DNA from: Pseudomarimonas salicorniae
GTDB taxonomy: Bacteria; Pseudomonadota; Gammaproteobacteria; Xanthomonadales; Xanthomonadaceae
Direction of reading: 5' to 3'
DNA length: 50,152 bases
NCBI RefSeq assembly: GCF_023156535.1
Contig: NZ_JALNMH010000018.1
Coordinates: forward strand, 1 to 50,152
Shown here: piece after piece, positions 17,169 to 26,099 of the stretch
Numbering within the stretch: position 1 is the stretch's first letter
How the letters are laid out: each line of letters opens with the position of its first letter
Notes under the pieces: generated by a model
Seen by the model: the letters and a program-made list of their open reading frames with translations, nothing else
Database searches by the model: none
What the model was told of the DNA's origin: nothing
Made by a program: the position numbers and the translations under genes

Positions 17169-18535
17169 ACAAGATCCTGCAGATCGCCCTTCGCGAGTTC
17201 CTGGCCACGGTGATGACCAAGGGCTTCCTGTTCGGCATCCTGATCACGCCGCTGCTGATCGGCGCGATGATCCTGCTGCTGCCCCTGCTGATCCAGGACC
17301 GCGCGCCCCGGGTCGAAGGCCGGGTGGTGGTCTTCGACGCCGGCGGCCAGGTCATCGAGGGCCTGCGTGCCCAGCTGGCCCCGGCGGCCTTCGCCGAGCG
17401 GCGCGTCGCCCTGCAGCGGCGTATCGATGCGGTGATGCCGGGCTCGGTGCGCGAGCTCTCCGGCCAGACGGGCAGTGGGGCGATGCGCGACGCGATGGAC
17501 CAGGCCCTGGGCGAAGTGCCTCAGCTGCATATCGAACGGATCACCGATCGCGAGGCGCTGGATGCCGCCCGGGCCAGGCTGGCGGACGAGGACTCCGCGC
17601 TGGCCGTCGTAGTGGTCCACGAGAACGCGGTGCGGGCCGCGGCCGGCGGCGAGCTGGGGCACTACGACCTGTTCATCCGCGACCGTCTGGATGACCGCCT
17701 GCTCGACGAGCTGCGCGAGGCGGCGAAAAGCGCGATCGTCGAGGCGCGGCTGGCCGCGCGGGCTCTGGACGCCGCCGAGATCCGCGCGCTCACCCGGGTG
17801 CCCCGGGTCAGCGCGGTCAAGGTCGGTGCCGAGGGCGAGAAAAGCTCGAACGAGATCGCCTCCCGCCTGCTGCCGATGGCCTTCATGATACTGATCCTGA
17901 TCTCTGTGATGACCGCGGGCCAACAGCTGATGACCTCGACCATCGAAGAGAAGTCATCGCGGGTGGTCGAACTGCTGCTGGCCGCGGTGTCGCCGACCCA
18001 GCTGATGGCCGGCAAGATCCTCGGCCAGCTGGCGGTGGGCAGCCTGACCCTGATCCTGTATGGCGGGCTCGGCCTGGTTGCCCTCGCGAGCTTTGCCGCG
18101 CTGGGCCTGATCGACGCCTGGATGCTGTTCTATCTGGTGGTGTTCTTCCTGATCGCCTGCGTCGTGCTGGCCGCGCTGATGGCGGCCATCGGCGCCGCGG
18201 TCAACGAGCTGCGCGAGGCCCAGGCCCTGCTGACCCCGGTGATCCTGGTCGTCATGCTGCCGATGATGCTGTGGATGCCGATCAGCCGCGATCCGAACTC
18301 GACCTTCGCCACCGTGCTGTCAATGCTGCCGCCGGTGAACCCGTTCGTGATGATCCTGCGCATGACCTCGAGCGTGCCCCCGCCTGCATGGCAGGTCTGG
18401 CTGTCGATCGCCATCGGCATCGGCTCGGTGTTCGCCGCCATCTGGTTCGCCGGCAAGGTCTTCCGCATCGGCCTGCTGATGCACGGCAAGCCGCCCAATC
18501 TGCGCACCCTGTGGCGCTGGGTACGGATGGCCTGA
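17165..18535 (+). CDS. ABC-2 exporter permease (NatB-like)
   Basis: The 456-aa protein has a membrane helix at 20-45, a large extracytoplasmic domain at about 46-235 and five or six helices from 236 on. The EEKSSRVVELLLAAVSPTQLMAGKILGQ segment between helices is the hallmark of ABC-2/NatB permeases. It overlaps the ATPase gene by 4 bp, so the two proteins form one transporter. Confidence 0.92.
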   Translation: MNKILQIALREFLATVMTKGFLFGILITPLLIGAMILLLPLLIQDRAPRVEGRVVVFDAGGQVIEGLRAQLAPAAFAERRVALQRRIDAVMPGSVRELSGQTGSGAMRDAMDQALGEVPQLHIERITDREALDAARARLADEDSALAVVVVHENAVRAAAGGELGHYDLFIRDRLDDRLLDELREAAKSAIVEARLAARALDAAEIRALTRVPRVSAVKVGAEGEKSSNEIASRLLPMAFMILILISVMTAGQQLMTSTIEEKSSRVVELLLAAVSPTQLMAGKILGQLAVGSLTLILYGGLGLVALASFAALGLIDAWMLFYLVVFFLIACVVLAALMAAIGAAVNELREAQALLTPVILVVMLPMMLWMPISRDPNSTFATVLSMLPPVNPFVMILRMTSSVPPPAWQVWLSIAIGIGSVFAAIWFAGKVFRIGLLMHGKPPNLRTLWRWVRMA

Positions 18536-18543
18536 GAGCGGCC

Positions 18544-19327
18544 GGTTGGGGCGCATTTTTGCCGTTCGCCCTGGCCGGCGAATGGGGCCTTTGTTCTGGA
18601 CCCAGAGCCAGATCAAAGATCAACATCAAGGGCGTTTCGAACCGTCCTTCGGCCGGCCCGAGTCACTTCTCTTTGCGTGCCCAAAGAGAAGTAACCAAGA
18701 GAAAGGGCACCCCGGTCAGGCGCCTTCCGGGCTTCCTGCCCTCCAGGTACGCGGTCGGGTTCCGGGGTTTTTCGACAGCACGTCCTTGTCCTGGCGAAAA
18801 ACACGCGCGCATCGTGCGCGCGTCCCTTTGGGCTGATCCTCCACCCGCCCGCCGCCAGACAGGGGCCCCGTTATCGGCCATCCTGGCCGCACAGCCGGGA
18901 GTCCGTGACGCCTTGAATCGTCAAGGCGCTAAGGCTCTACGCTGCGCCCCGCTTGTCTCCTCCCCTTGCGCCGCGCAGCGGCGGAGGGGGAGGTCGGGAG
19001 GGGGTTCGCTCTTGATCTTGGGTCCCGTCTGCAGCGCCGAGCAACGCAGCCGGCTTCGGGGGAAAGGCGCGCATGTTCGAGCGCAGGGATGCGCGAGTTC
19101 GCGCCGGCCCGAAGCCGGCGAGTAGCGCAGGGCACCGACGCTGCGGAGCAGTGGCGGCGCGGAAGTGGGGTCGGCTTCTCTTTGGTTACTTTCTCTTGCC
19201 GATCAAGAGAAAGTGACTCGGGCCGACCGAAGGTCGGTCTGAAAGCTCTTGATCCGGTTCTTGATCTGGCTTCGCCCGAAAGGCCCATTTCGCCGGCCAG
19301 AGCGAACGGCAAATATGCGCCCGAACC
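18544..19327. mobile_element. 784-bp element bounded by ~165-bp inverted repeats
   Basis: The left arm (18544 to about 18710) and right arm (about 19165-19327) are imperfect inverted copies. Both start GGTTxGGGCGCATxTTTGCC, continue with CGTTCGCxCTGGCCGGCGAA, pass through GCCAGATCAA and reach GGCCCGAGTCACTT with a nested CTCTTT-type hairpin, ending near GAAGTAACCAAxGAGAA. The 450-bp interior holds no convincing gene and no transposase. It may be a MITE-like or other non-autonomous element; short open frames inside are probably not genes. It sits between two convergent genes and would fold into a very long hairpin. Confidence 0.7.
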
Positions 19328-19337
19328 TGCCGCCGGC

Positions 19338-20669
19338 TCAGCCCGGGCCGACCCCGCTGGGGATGCGCAGGCGGTCGCCGACTTTGACCATGTCGCCGCG
19401 AATCTGGTTCGCGGTGCGCAGGCTGCTGAGCGGGACACCGTGGCGGGCGGCGATCTGGCTGAGGGTCTCGCCGCGACTGACCACGTGCTCGCGGGCGCGG
19501 ACGTCGACGTTGGCGGCGATCCAGGTGCCCGGCGGCGGCTGCGAGTAGAAGTAGTCGCGCATGCCATCAATGATCGCCATCGAAAGCCGGCGACGGTAAT
19601 CGGCGTCGTTGAGCTTGCGCTCGTCGCTGGGATTGCTGATGAAACCGGTCTCGACCAGGATCGAGGGCACGTCCGGCGAGCGCAGGACCACGAAGTTGGC
19701 CCGTTCGACCTGCTGCTTGTGCGTCTTGCCGACCCGCTTGAGCCCGCTGAGCACGCTGTTGGCGACGTCGCCCGAGGCCTTGAGCGTGGCGCTTTGCGCA
19801 AGGTCCAGAAGCACCGCGGCGAGGGTATTGTCCTTGTCGTCGAGCTTCACCCCACCGACCAGGTCAGCGGCGTTCTCGGTGCGCGCCAGCCAGCGCGCGG
19901 CCTCGCTCGAGGCGCCCCGCTGGGACAGCATGTAGACCGAGGCGCCGGAGGGCGTCGGCTTGTGGAAGGCGTCGGCGTGGACCGAGATGAACAGGTCGGC
20001 CTGAGCCTTGCGCGCCCTGCGGTAGCGCTCTTCCAGCGGGATGAAGTAGTCACCGTCGCGGACCAGGAAGGCCTTCATGCCGGGCTCGGCATCAACCAGC
20101 CGGGCCATCTCGCGGGCCATGGCCAGGGTCAGGTTCTTCTCGCGCGAGCCCTTGGGGCCGATGGCGCCGGGATCCTGGCCGCCGTGGCCGGCGTCGATGG
20201 CAACGATGACCGGGCGCTGCAGGTCTTCGACCGCGGTGGCGACGGTCTTCACCGCGACCGGCTCCGCGGGGGTCGCAGCGCGGCCCTCGAGATCGACCAC
20301 CAGGCGGTGGCCGTGGCCGTCACCGGGCGGCAGGACGAAACTGGCCGGCTTCACCTCACCGCTGAGGTCGAGCACCACGCGCAGGTCGGTCTTGCCCAGA
20401 AGGCCGGTGCGCACGCCACGAACCACGCCGGTGCCCTCGCCGGCCGAGAAGCCGCTGCCCAGCCGGCTGCCCTTGATGTCGAGCACCAGGCGGTCGGGGC
20501 CGGCCAGGCCGAACAGCTTGTAATCAATGGGACCAGAGAGATCGAACACGGCGCGGGTGCGGCCGTCTTCCTCGGCCAGGCGCAGGCCCCGCAATTCGGC
20601 AGACGAGACCGGACCGGCCAGCAAGAGGCCAATCACAGGCAGTAGCCAGCGGCGGGTTCCCCGGTTCAT
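19338..20669 (-). CDS. amiC: N-acetylmuramoyl-L-alanine amidase (AmiC type)
   Basis: The 443-aa exported enzyme cleaves the amide between MurNAc and the stem peptide during septum splitting. It has a signal peptide (LLPVIGLLLAGPVSSAE), an N-terminal AMIN domain (about 25-130) for septal localisation, and an Amidase_3 zinc domain (about 158-385) with AIDAGHGGQDPGA, the SVHADAF motif and VETGFISNPSDE. A LysM peptidoglycan-binding domain (about 397-440) ends the protein. E. coli AmiC lacks LysM, so AmiB-like naming is also possible. The ATG at 20669 is used because the signal peptide follows. It lies downstream of tsaE, as amiB does in E. coli. Confidence 0.93.
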   Translation of the reverse strand: MNRGTRRWLLPVIGLLLAGPVSSAELRGLRLAEEDGRTRAVFDLSGPIDYKLFGLAGPDRLVLDIKGSRLGSGFSAGEGTGVVRGVRTGLLGKTDLRVVLDLSGEVKPASFVLPPGDGHGHRLVVDLEGRAATPAEPVAVKTVATAVEDLQRPVIVAIDAGHGGQDPGAIGPKGSREKNLTLAMAREMARLVDAEPGMKAFLVRDGDYFIPLEERYRRARKAQADLFISVHADAFHKPTPSGASVYMLSQRGASSEAARWLARTENAADLVGGVKLDDKDNTLAAVLLDLAQSATLKASGDVANSVLSGLKRVGKTHKQQVERANFVVLRSPDVPSILVETGFISNPSDERKLNDADYRRRLSMAIIDGMRDYFYSQPPPGTWIAANVDVRAREHVVSRGETLSQIAARHGVPLSSLRTANQIRGDMVKVGDRLRIPSGVGPG

Positions 20670-20756
20670 GCCGCCGATTGAACCCCAGACGCCGGAGGAA
20701 CGCAAGACTTTTCCCTTTTATTCCATAGAGCTGCGCGAGTTATCTCGACCAGCTAT

Positions 20757-21251
20757 TCAGAAAGCAGTGCAACTCGCATCGGAGCGCAAGGCGCCCAGCC
20801 AGGCCTCTCCACGCAGGCTCAACGCCTGCAGCCGCGCGAGCCGCCCAGCGCCGGCGCGGGCAAGGTCGATGCGCAGGTCGACCGGCGGCAGACGGTCGCC
20901 GCCGCGTTCGGGCCATTCGACCAGCCACAGCGCCGTGTCGGTGTACTGCTCCTCGAGGCCGAGGTAGTCCAGCTCGGAGGGATCGGCCAGGCGGTAGAGG
21001 TCAAGGTGCAGGCAGTGGCCGACCGCCGTGGCGTAGGGCTCGACCAGGGTGTAGGTCGGGCTGCGCACCGCCCCCTCGACCCCGAGGCCGCGCAGCAGGG
21101 CACGGGCCAGGGTGCTCTTGCCGGCGCCAAGGTCGCCGTGCAGGGCCACGACCAGGGCCGGCCGCTGGCGCGGCAGAGAACGGGAAAGCGCCTCGCCGAG
21201 CGCGACGCTCGCCGATTCGTCGGCCAGGCACAGCTCCTGGTGAGCCCTCAC
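20757..21251 (-). CDS. tsaE: tRNA threonylcarbamoyladenosine ATPase TsaE
   Basis: TsaE works with TsaB and TsaD to place t6A37 on ANN-decoding tRNAs. The 164-aa protein has the P-loop GDLGAGKST, the SPTYTLVEPY motif and HLDLYRL, all diagnostic. It overlaps nnr by 4 bp. The nnr-tsaE-amidase order is conserved in gammaproteobacteria. Confidence 0.96.
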   Translation of the reverse strand: MRAHQELCLADESASVALGEALSRSLPRQRPALVVALHGDLGAGKSTLARALLRGLGVEGAVRSPTYTLVEPYATAVGHCLHLDLYRLADPSELDYLGLEEQYTDTALWLVEWPERGGDRLPPVDLRIDLARAGAGRLARLQALSLRGEAWLGALRSDASCTAF

Positions 21252-22726
21252 GGATTGAGCACCCGGCGCAGGGCGGGAAACAGATCGCTGGCGATCAGGC
21301 CGCGTGGCTGGCCGTCGGCGGCACGGTCACCGGCCGTGGCGTGGGCCACCGCGCCGAGCGCGGCGGCCTGCCAGGGACCAAGTCCCTGCGCCAGCAGGGC
21401 CGCGACCACCCCGGTCAGCACGTCGCCCATGCCGCCGCTGGCCATGCCCGGATTGCCGGCGTCGACCACGCCGAGGCGGCCCTTGGGGTCGGCCACCAGG
21501 CTGCCATTGCCCTTCAGCACCACACAGGCACGGTAGCGCCGGGCCAGCTCGCGCGCCGCGGCCGGGCGGTCGGACTGGATCCCCGCGGTATCGGTGCCGA
21601 GCAGGCGCGCGGCCTCGCCGGGATGCGGGGTCAGCACCAGCCTGCCCGGCAGCTCCCGGCCCGCCTCAAGATGCCAGAGCCCGTCTGCATCCAGCACGCA
21701 GGGCAGATCCTGCCCGGCCGCGCGCCGCAAGGCCTGCTCCAGCTGCTGCCGGCCCCATTCGCCGCGGCCCAGGCCCGGCCCGACCGCCAGCACGCTGGCG
21801 CGGCCGGCTGCCTCGGGCCACGTAGCGCCGTCCGCCGGGGCCACCATCAGTTCCGGCCGGCCGCCCAGAAGTGGAACGGCATGTTCGGGACGGGTGAGCA
21901 CCGAGACCAGCCCCGAACCGCAGCGCAGGGCCGCCTCGGCGCACAGGCGGACCGCCCCGCCCATTCCATGGTCGCCCCCGACGACCAGCACATGGCCGAA
22001 ACGGCCCTTGTGGTCGTCATCGCGCCGCGGCGCCAGCCAGCCGAGGCAGTCGTCAAGGGCAAGCAGGCAGGCCTCAGGCGGCTCGCCGCCGGCGCCCGCG
22101 CTGGCGCCCAGATCATCAAAGTGACGATCGCCTGCATGCGCCCGTCCAGCGCCGGTGTACAGGCCGAGCTTGCGGCCGACAAAGCTGACCGTCAGCGCCG
22201 CGCGCAGCGCCGGGCCCGGAGCGTGGCCGCGATCGGCATCGATGCCCGAGGGCACGTCGAGCGCCAGCACCGGCGCCCCGGCGTCGTTGACCGCCTCGAC
22301 CAGGGCCGCCGCCGCCCCCTCCAGCGGCCGCGACAGGCCGGTGCCGAACAGGGCGTCGACGATCAGGTCGACGCGGGGCAGCGCATCCCCGGGCCGCCAG
22401 GGCGCAACCTCGCCGAGCCGGCGCCATTCGGCGCAGACCGTTCGCGCCTCTTCGCTGGCGGGCTCGCGGCCCTCCAGGGCGAGCACGCTCACCTCAAGGC
22501 CGGCTTGACGGGCGAGGCTCGCCACCACGTAGCCGTCGCCGCCATTGTTGCCGGCGCCGCAGAGCACCAGAAGCCGTCGTGCCTGCGGCCAGCGTTGGCG
22601 CAGGGCGTCGAAGGCGACGCGGCCGGCACGGCGCATCAGCTCGAGGCCCGGCGTGCCGGCGGCGATGGCGGCGGCGTCCAGCCGGCGTACGGCAGCGCTG
22701 GAGTACAGTGGCGTCCCTGATTTCAT
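21248..22726 (-). CDS. nnr: Bifunctional NAD(P)H-hydrate epimerase / ADP-dependent dehydratase
   Basis: This enzyme repairs hydrated NAD(P)H. The 492-aa protein has an N-terminal YjeF_N epimerase domain (about 1-205, with LVLCGAGNNGGDGYV) and a C-terminal ribokinase-like dehydratase domain (about 225-490) with GNPGMASGGMGDVLTG, the ATP/ADP-binding motif. The start ATG at 22726 overlaps the longest possible start of queG on the other strand, so promoters for the two genes must lie inside each other's 5' coding sequence. Confidence 0.96.
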   Translation of the reverse strand: MKSGTPLYSSAAVRRLDAAAIAAGTPGLELMRRAGRVAFDALRQRWPQARRLLVLCGAGNNGGDGYVVASLARQAGLEVSVLALEGREPASEEARTVCAEWRRLGEVAPWRPGDALPRVDLIVDALFGTGLSRPLEGAAAALVEAVNDAGAPVLALDVPSGIDADRGHAPGPALRAALTVSFVGRKLGLYTGAGRAHAGDRHFDDLGASAGAGGEPPEACLLALDDCLGWLAPRRDDDHKGRFGHVLVVGGDHGMGGAVRLCAEAALRCGSGLVSVLTRPEHAVPLLGGRPELMVAPADGATWPEAAGRASVLAVGPGLGRGEWGRQQLEQALRRAAGQDLPCVLDADGLWHLEAGRELPGRLVLTPHPGEAARLLGTDTAGIQSDRPAAARELARRYRACVVLKGNGSLVADPKGRLGVVDAGNPGMASGGMGDVLTGVVAALLAQGLGPWQAAALGAVAHATAGDRAADGQPRGLIASDLFPALRRVLNP

Positions 22727-22745
22727 GCCGCGATTCTACTGGCCG

Positions 22746-23834
22746 ATGAGCCCGGAAACCGATGCCCCCGGCGCCGCCTTGGCCGATCCCGGCGCCCTGG
22801 TCGAGGCCCTGCGCGCAGCCGCCGCCGAACTCGGCTTCCAGGCCCTGGGGATCTCGGGTATCGAGCTGGCCGAGGACGAGCGGCGCCTGCTGGACTGGCT
22901 GCAGCGCGGCTACCACGGCGAGATGGACTACATGGCAAGGCACGGCACCCGGCGCGCCCGCCCGGCCGAACTGGTGCCCGGCACGCTGCGGGTGATCTCG
23001 GCGCGCATGGACTACTGGCCCGAAGCGGCACGCGAGCCATGGAGCGTGATCGATGATGGAACGCTGGGCTATGTTTCGCGCTATGCGCTGGGCCGCGACT
23101 ACCACAAGGTGCTGCGGCAGCGCCTGCAGAAACTGTGTGACTGGCTAGCCGAGCGAGTCGGCGAGTTCGGCTACCGCGTGTTCACCGATTCGGCACCGGT
23201 GCTGGAAAAGCCGCTGGCGCGCAACGCCGGACTCGGCTGGATCGGCAAGCACAGCAACCTGATCGATCGCCGCAGCGGCTCCTATTTCTTCCTTGGCGAG
23301 ATCTACACCGATCTCGCCCTGCCGGTCGACGCCGCGGCCAGCGACCACTGCGGAACCTGCACCCGCTGCCTGTCGGCCTGCCCGACCGGCGCCATCGTCG
23401 CGCCTTACCAGGTCGATGCGCGGCGCTGCATCAGCTACCTCACCATCGAGCACCCCGGCAGCATCCCGGAGCCCCTGCGCGCGCCGATGGGCAATCGGAT
23501 CTATGGCTGCGACGACTGCCAGCTGGTCTGCCCGTGGAACAAGTTCACCCGACCGGCGGCGCTCGTCGACTTCGAGGTCCGCCACGGACTCGACGCCCCG
23601 CAGCTGATCGACCTGTTCAGCTGGGACGAGGAGACCTTCCTCGCCCGTACCGAGGGCTCGGCGATCCGCCGGATCGGCTGGGAGCGCTGGCTGCGCAACA
23701 TCGCGGTGGCGCTGGGCAATGCGCCCCGCTCCGAGTCCGTGGTCGCGGCGCTTGTATCACGCCGCGACCATCCTTCCCCAGTCGTCCGCGAGCACGTCGA
23801 CTGGGCCCTTTCGCGGCAGGCCGGCCACGACTGA
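22746..23834 (+). CDS. queG: Epoxyqueuosine reductase QueG
   Basis: QueG reduces epoxyqueuosine to queuosine in tRNA, using cobalamin and two [4Fe-4S] clusters. The 362-aa protein has the DUF1730 N-terminal part, the first cluster motif CGTCTRCLSACPTGAI, CISYLTIEHPG, and the second CDDCQLVCPWN. A C-terminal HEAT-like segment follows. An ATG at 22725 is also in frame and would overlap the nnr start codon; 22746 (MSPETD) gives the usual family N-terminus. Confidence 0.96.
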   Translation: MSPETDAPGAALADPGALVEALRAAAAELGFQALGISGIELAEDERRLLDWLQRGYHGEMDYMARHGTRRARPAELVPGTLRVISARMDYWPEAAREPWSVIDDGTLGYVSRYALGRDYHKVLRQRLQKLCDWLAERVGEFGYRVFTDSAPVLEKPLARNAGLGWIGKHSNLIDRRSGSYFFLGEIYTDLALPVDAAASDHCGTCTRCLSACPTGAIVAPYQVDARRCISYLTIEHPGSIPEPLRAPMGNRIYGCDDCQLVCPWNKFTRPAALVDFEVRHGLDAPQLIDLFSWDEETFLARTEGSAIRRIGWERWLRNIAVALGNAPRSESVVAALVSRRDHPSPVVREHVDWALSRQAGHD

Positions 23835-23837
23835 GGT

Positions 23838-24131
23838 TCAGGCGTGATGGTTCTGACGCAGGACCACGGTGACCAGGCGACCGCTCTCGTCACGGCGCTG
23901 CTCAAGGACCAGGCCCGCTTCCTTGATCGCCTTCTTGAACTCCTGGCTCACGCGGAACTCGGAGGTCAGGTAGTAGTGGTTGTTGGACTTGGCGCCCAGC
24001 ATCAGCAGCACTTCGGCCTTCTTCATGCCGGTGGCGTCGACGATCTCGTCGAGTGTCAGGACGTCGCCCTGGGCGAACGCGGGCAGACTGGCCATCGCGA
24101 ACAGCGCGCCGAACAGGATTTTCTTTTTCAT
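23838..24131 (-). CDS. Small exported protein of unknown function
   Basis: The 97-aa protein has a clear Sec signal peptide (MKKKILFGALFAMASLPAFAQG). The mature part of about 75 residues starts DVLTLDEIVDATGMKKAEVLLMLG and is mixed helix and strand, ending in LVTVVLRQNHHA. I do not recognise a family. The DEIVDATGMKKAEV segment is reminiscent of a helix-turn-helix, but the protein appears periplasmic. It ends 3 bp from the queG stop (convergent) and has its own upstream gap after pgi. Confidence 0.75.
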   Translation of the reverse strand: MKKKILFGALFAMASLPAFAQGDVLTLDEIVDATGMKKAEVLLMLGAKSNNHYYLTSEFRVSQEFKKAIKEAGLVLEQRRDESGRLVTVVLRQNHHA

Positions 24132-24308
24132 GACCTTCTCCAGGAATGCGGTGGCGTGTCGGGACGAAGGTCCCGCTGGCGGTCGTTCCGCCTGCAGCGC
24201 AAGCATGGCCGCGCTGCAGGGACAGACTCCCGCAAATGCCCACCTCGCGCCGCGTGACAATGGGGGGCGCAATTTCCTGTCGGGTCAGGGTTGATTCAGC
24301 GTCGGGGC

Positions 24309-25829
24309 TCAGCCCCTCGCGACGCGATGAAACTCCTGGATAAGGGCGGCACTGACCGGATCCGAGACCCTGGCCTCCGGGTTGGCAACTGCCGGGGCCA
24401 AGGTGCGGGCGGTCTGCTTGCCGAGCTCGACGCCCCACTGGTCGAACGCATTGATTCCCCACATCGCCGATTGCAGGAACACCGAATGCTCGTGCAGGGC
24501 GATCAGGGCACCGAGGCTGCGCGGTGTCAGCGCATCGAGCAGGATGACCGTGCTCGGCCGGCTGCCGCGGTACTGTCGGTGCGGATCGACATGGTCGACG
24601 CCATTGGCCAGCGCCTCACTCTGCGCCAGCAGGTTGGCCATCAGCATGCGGTGCATGGCCTCGTACCCGTGGTCGGGGCGGGCCACCCCGACGAACTCCG
24701 CGGGCACCGTGTCGGTGCCCTGGTGCAGCGCCTGGAAGAAGCTGTGCTGGCAGTCGGTGCCGCTGCCGCCCCAGAGTACCGGCACCGTCGAGCAGGCCAC
24801 CGAGGCCGAGCCATCGGCCAGCACGGACTTGCCGAGGCTTTCCATGACCAGCTGCTGCAGATAGTTCGGCAGCAGTCGCAGGCGCTGGTCGTAGGGCAGT
24901 ACCGCCTGCGAGGCGTAACCCAGCGCATTGCGGTTCCAGATCGCCACCAGGGCGTGGCGCAGGGCGAGATTGTCGCGCTCGGCGGCCGAGGCGACATGGG
25001 CGTCCATCTCTGCGGCGCCGGCCAGTAGTTCGGCGAAGCGGTCGCCGCCGAGCGCGGCGACCAGGGCGAATCCCACCGCTGACCAGAGCGAGTAGCGCCC
25101 GCCGACCCAGTCCCATAGCGGCAGGATGTTGTCGGCGTCGACGCCGAAGGCGCGCGCCTTATCGACATTGGCGGTGGCCGCGACCAGGCTCCCGCGCCCG
25201 CCCAGCCACTCGCGGACCACCTCGCCGTTGAGCAGGGTCTCCTCCGTGCCGAAGCTCTTCGACACCAGAAGCACCGCGGTGCGCGCAGGGTCAAGGCGCG
25301 GCAGCAGGTCCTGCAGGGTATGGCCGTCGGGCGAGCTGAGGAAATGCACGTTCATCCGCCGCTGGGCGCCGAGCGCGTCGTAGACCAGCCGCGGGCCGAG
25401 GTCGGAACCGCCGATGCCGATATTGAGGATGTCGGTAATGCCCTGCCCGGCCAGGGCGTCGGCCATGGCTATCGAGCGACCGAGGGTTTTCCGGGCCTCG
25501 GCATGGGCAGCTTCCGCGTTCGTTCCCTTCCCCAGCGCCGAACGCAGGGCGGTGTGCAGGGCAGGACGCGACTCCGAGGTATTCACCGGCTCGCCGTCGA
25601 GCTGCCGGCGCAGCTGGCCCAGCAGGCCACGGGCCCCGGCCAGCCGGAACAGGGTGTCCCAGGCGGCACCGTCCAGTCGCTGGCGGGCGAAGGAGGCAAA
25701 CAGGGGGCCGCAGCGCAGGGCGTCGCGCTGCGCACGCTCCGGATCGGCGGCCAACAGGCGGGGCAGCGGGGTATCGATCAGGCGCGCGGCCTCGGGGGCC
25801 AGAGTATTCAGCCAGTCCTGGGTCTGCAT
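24309..25829 (-). CDS. pgi: Glucose-6-phosphate isomerase
   Basis: Pgi interconverts glucose-6-phosphate and fructose-6-phosphate. The 506-aa protein has SKSFGTEETLLN (phosphate binding), NIGIGGSDLGP, the GGSGTDCQHSFFQALHQGT segment with the catalytic His, and WGVELGKQ with the active-site Lys near the C-terminus. It is slightly shorter than E. coli Pgi (549 aa), as in several Xanthomonadales. The ATG at 25829 is preferred because upstream sequence shows no family similarity. Confidence 0.96.
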   Translation of the reverse strand: MQTQDWLNTLAPEAARLIDTPLPRLLAADPERAQRDALRCGPLFASFARQRLDGAAWDTLFRLAGARGLLGQLRRQLDGEPVNTSESRPALHTALRSALGKGTNAEAAHAEARKTLGRSIAMADALAGQGITDILNIGIGGSDLGPRLVYDALGAQRRMNVHFLSSPDGHTLQDLLPRLDPARTAVLLVSKSFGTEETLLNGEVVREWLGGRGSLVAATANVDKARAFGVDADNILPLWDWVGGRYSLWSAVGFALVAALGGDRFAELLAGAAEMDAHVASAAERDNLALRHALVAIWNRNALGYASQAVLPYDQRLRLLPNYLQQLVMESLGKSVLADGSASVACSTVPVLWGGSGTDCQHSFFQALHQGTDTVPAEFVGVARPDHGYEAMHRMLMANLLAQSEALANGVDHVDPHRQYRGSRPSTVILLDALTPRSLGALIALHEHSVFLQSAMWGINAFDQWGVELGKQTARTLAPAVANPEARVSDPVSAALIQEFHRVARG

Positions 25830-25928
25830 GGGGCTCCGGTTCGGCTCGGGCGCTCGCTGCGCGGGGGATCCGGAGTATAGCCACGCCATGCTGCGTCGCC
25901 GCAGGGAGGCAGAACGCGTCGATCAGGC

Positions 25929-25956
25929 AAAAAAAACCCCGGGATGAGACCCGGGG
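25929..25956 (-). terminator. Intrinsic terminator after panC
   Basis: On the minus strand, arms CCCCGGG and CCCGGGG pair around a 6-nt loop and are followed by eight T residues. It is the best intrinsic terminator in the window and lies about 145 bp downstream of the panC stop, closing the pcnB-folK-panB-panC unit. Confidence 0.9.
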
Positions 25957-26099
25957 ATGAATCGGAGTGACGATTACCAAACAATGCGCCCTGCTGCCGC
26001 CGGGGTCGCGCGTTGCGCGGGGGCTCCGGAGGCAGAGCTAGATTAGCCGAGCTGTATGCGCTTTGCAACACCTCTGTGGCTTTTTTCAACAATCGGCCA

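Noticed and set aside
18546-18881. Short open frames inside the inverted-repeat element
   Set aside because: They run through the repeat arms and hairpins and have no start signals or domains; the element explains them.
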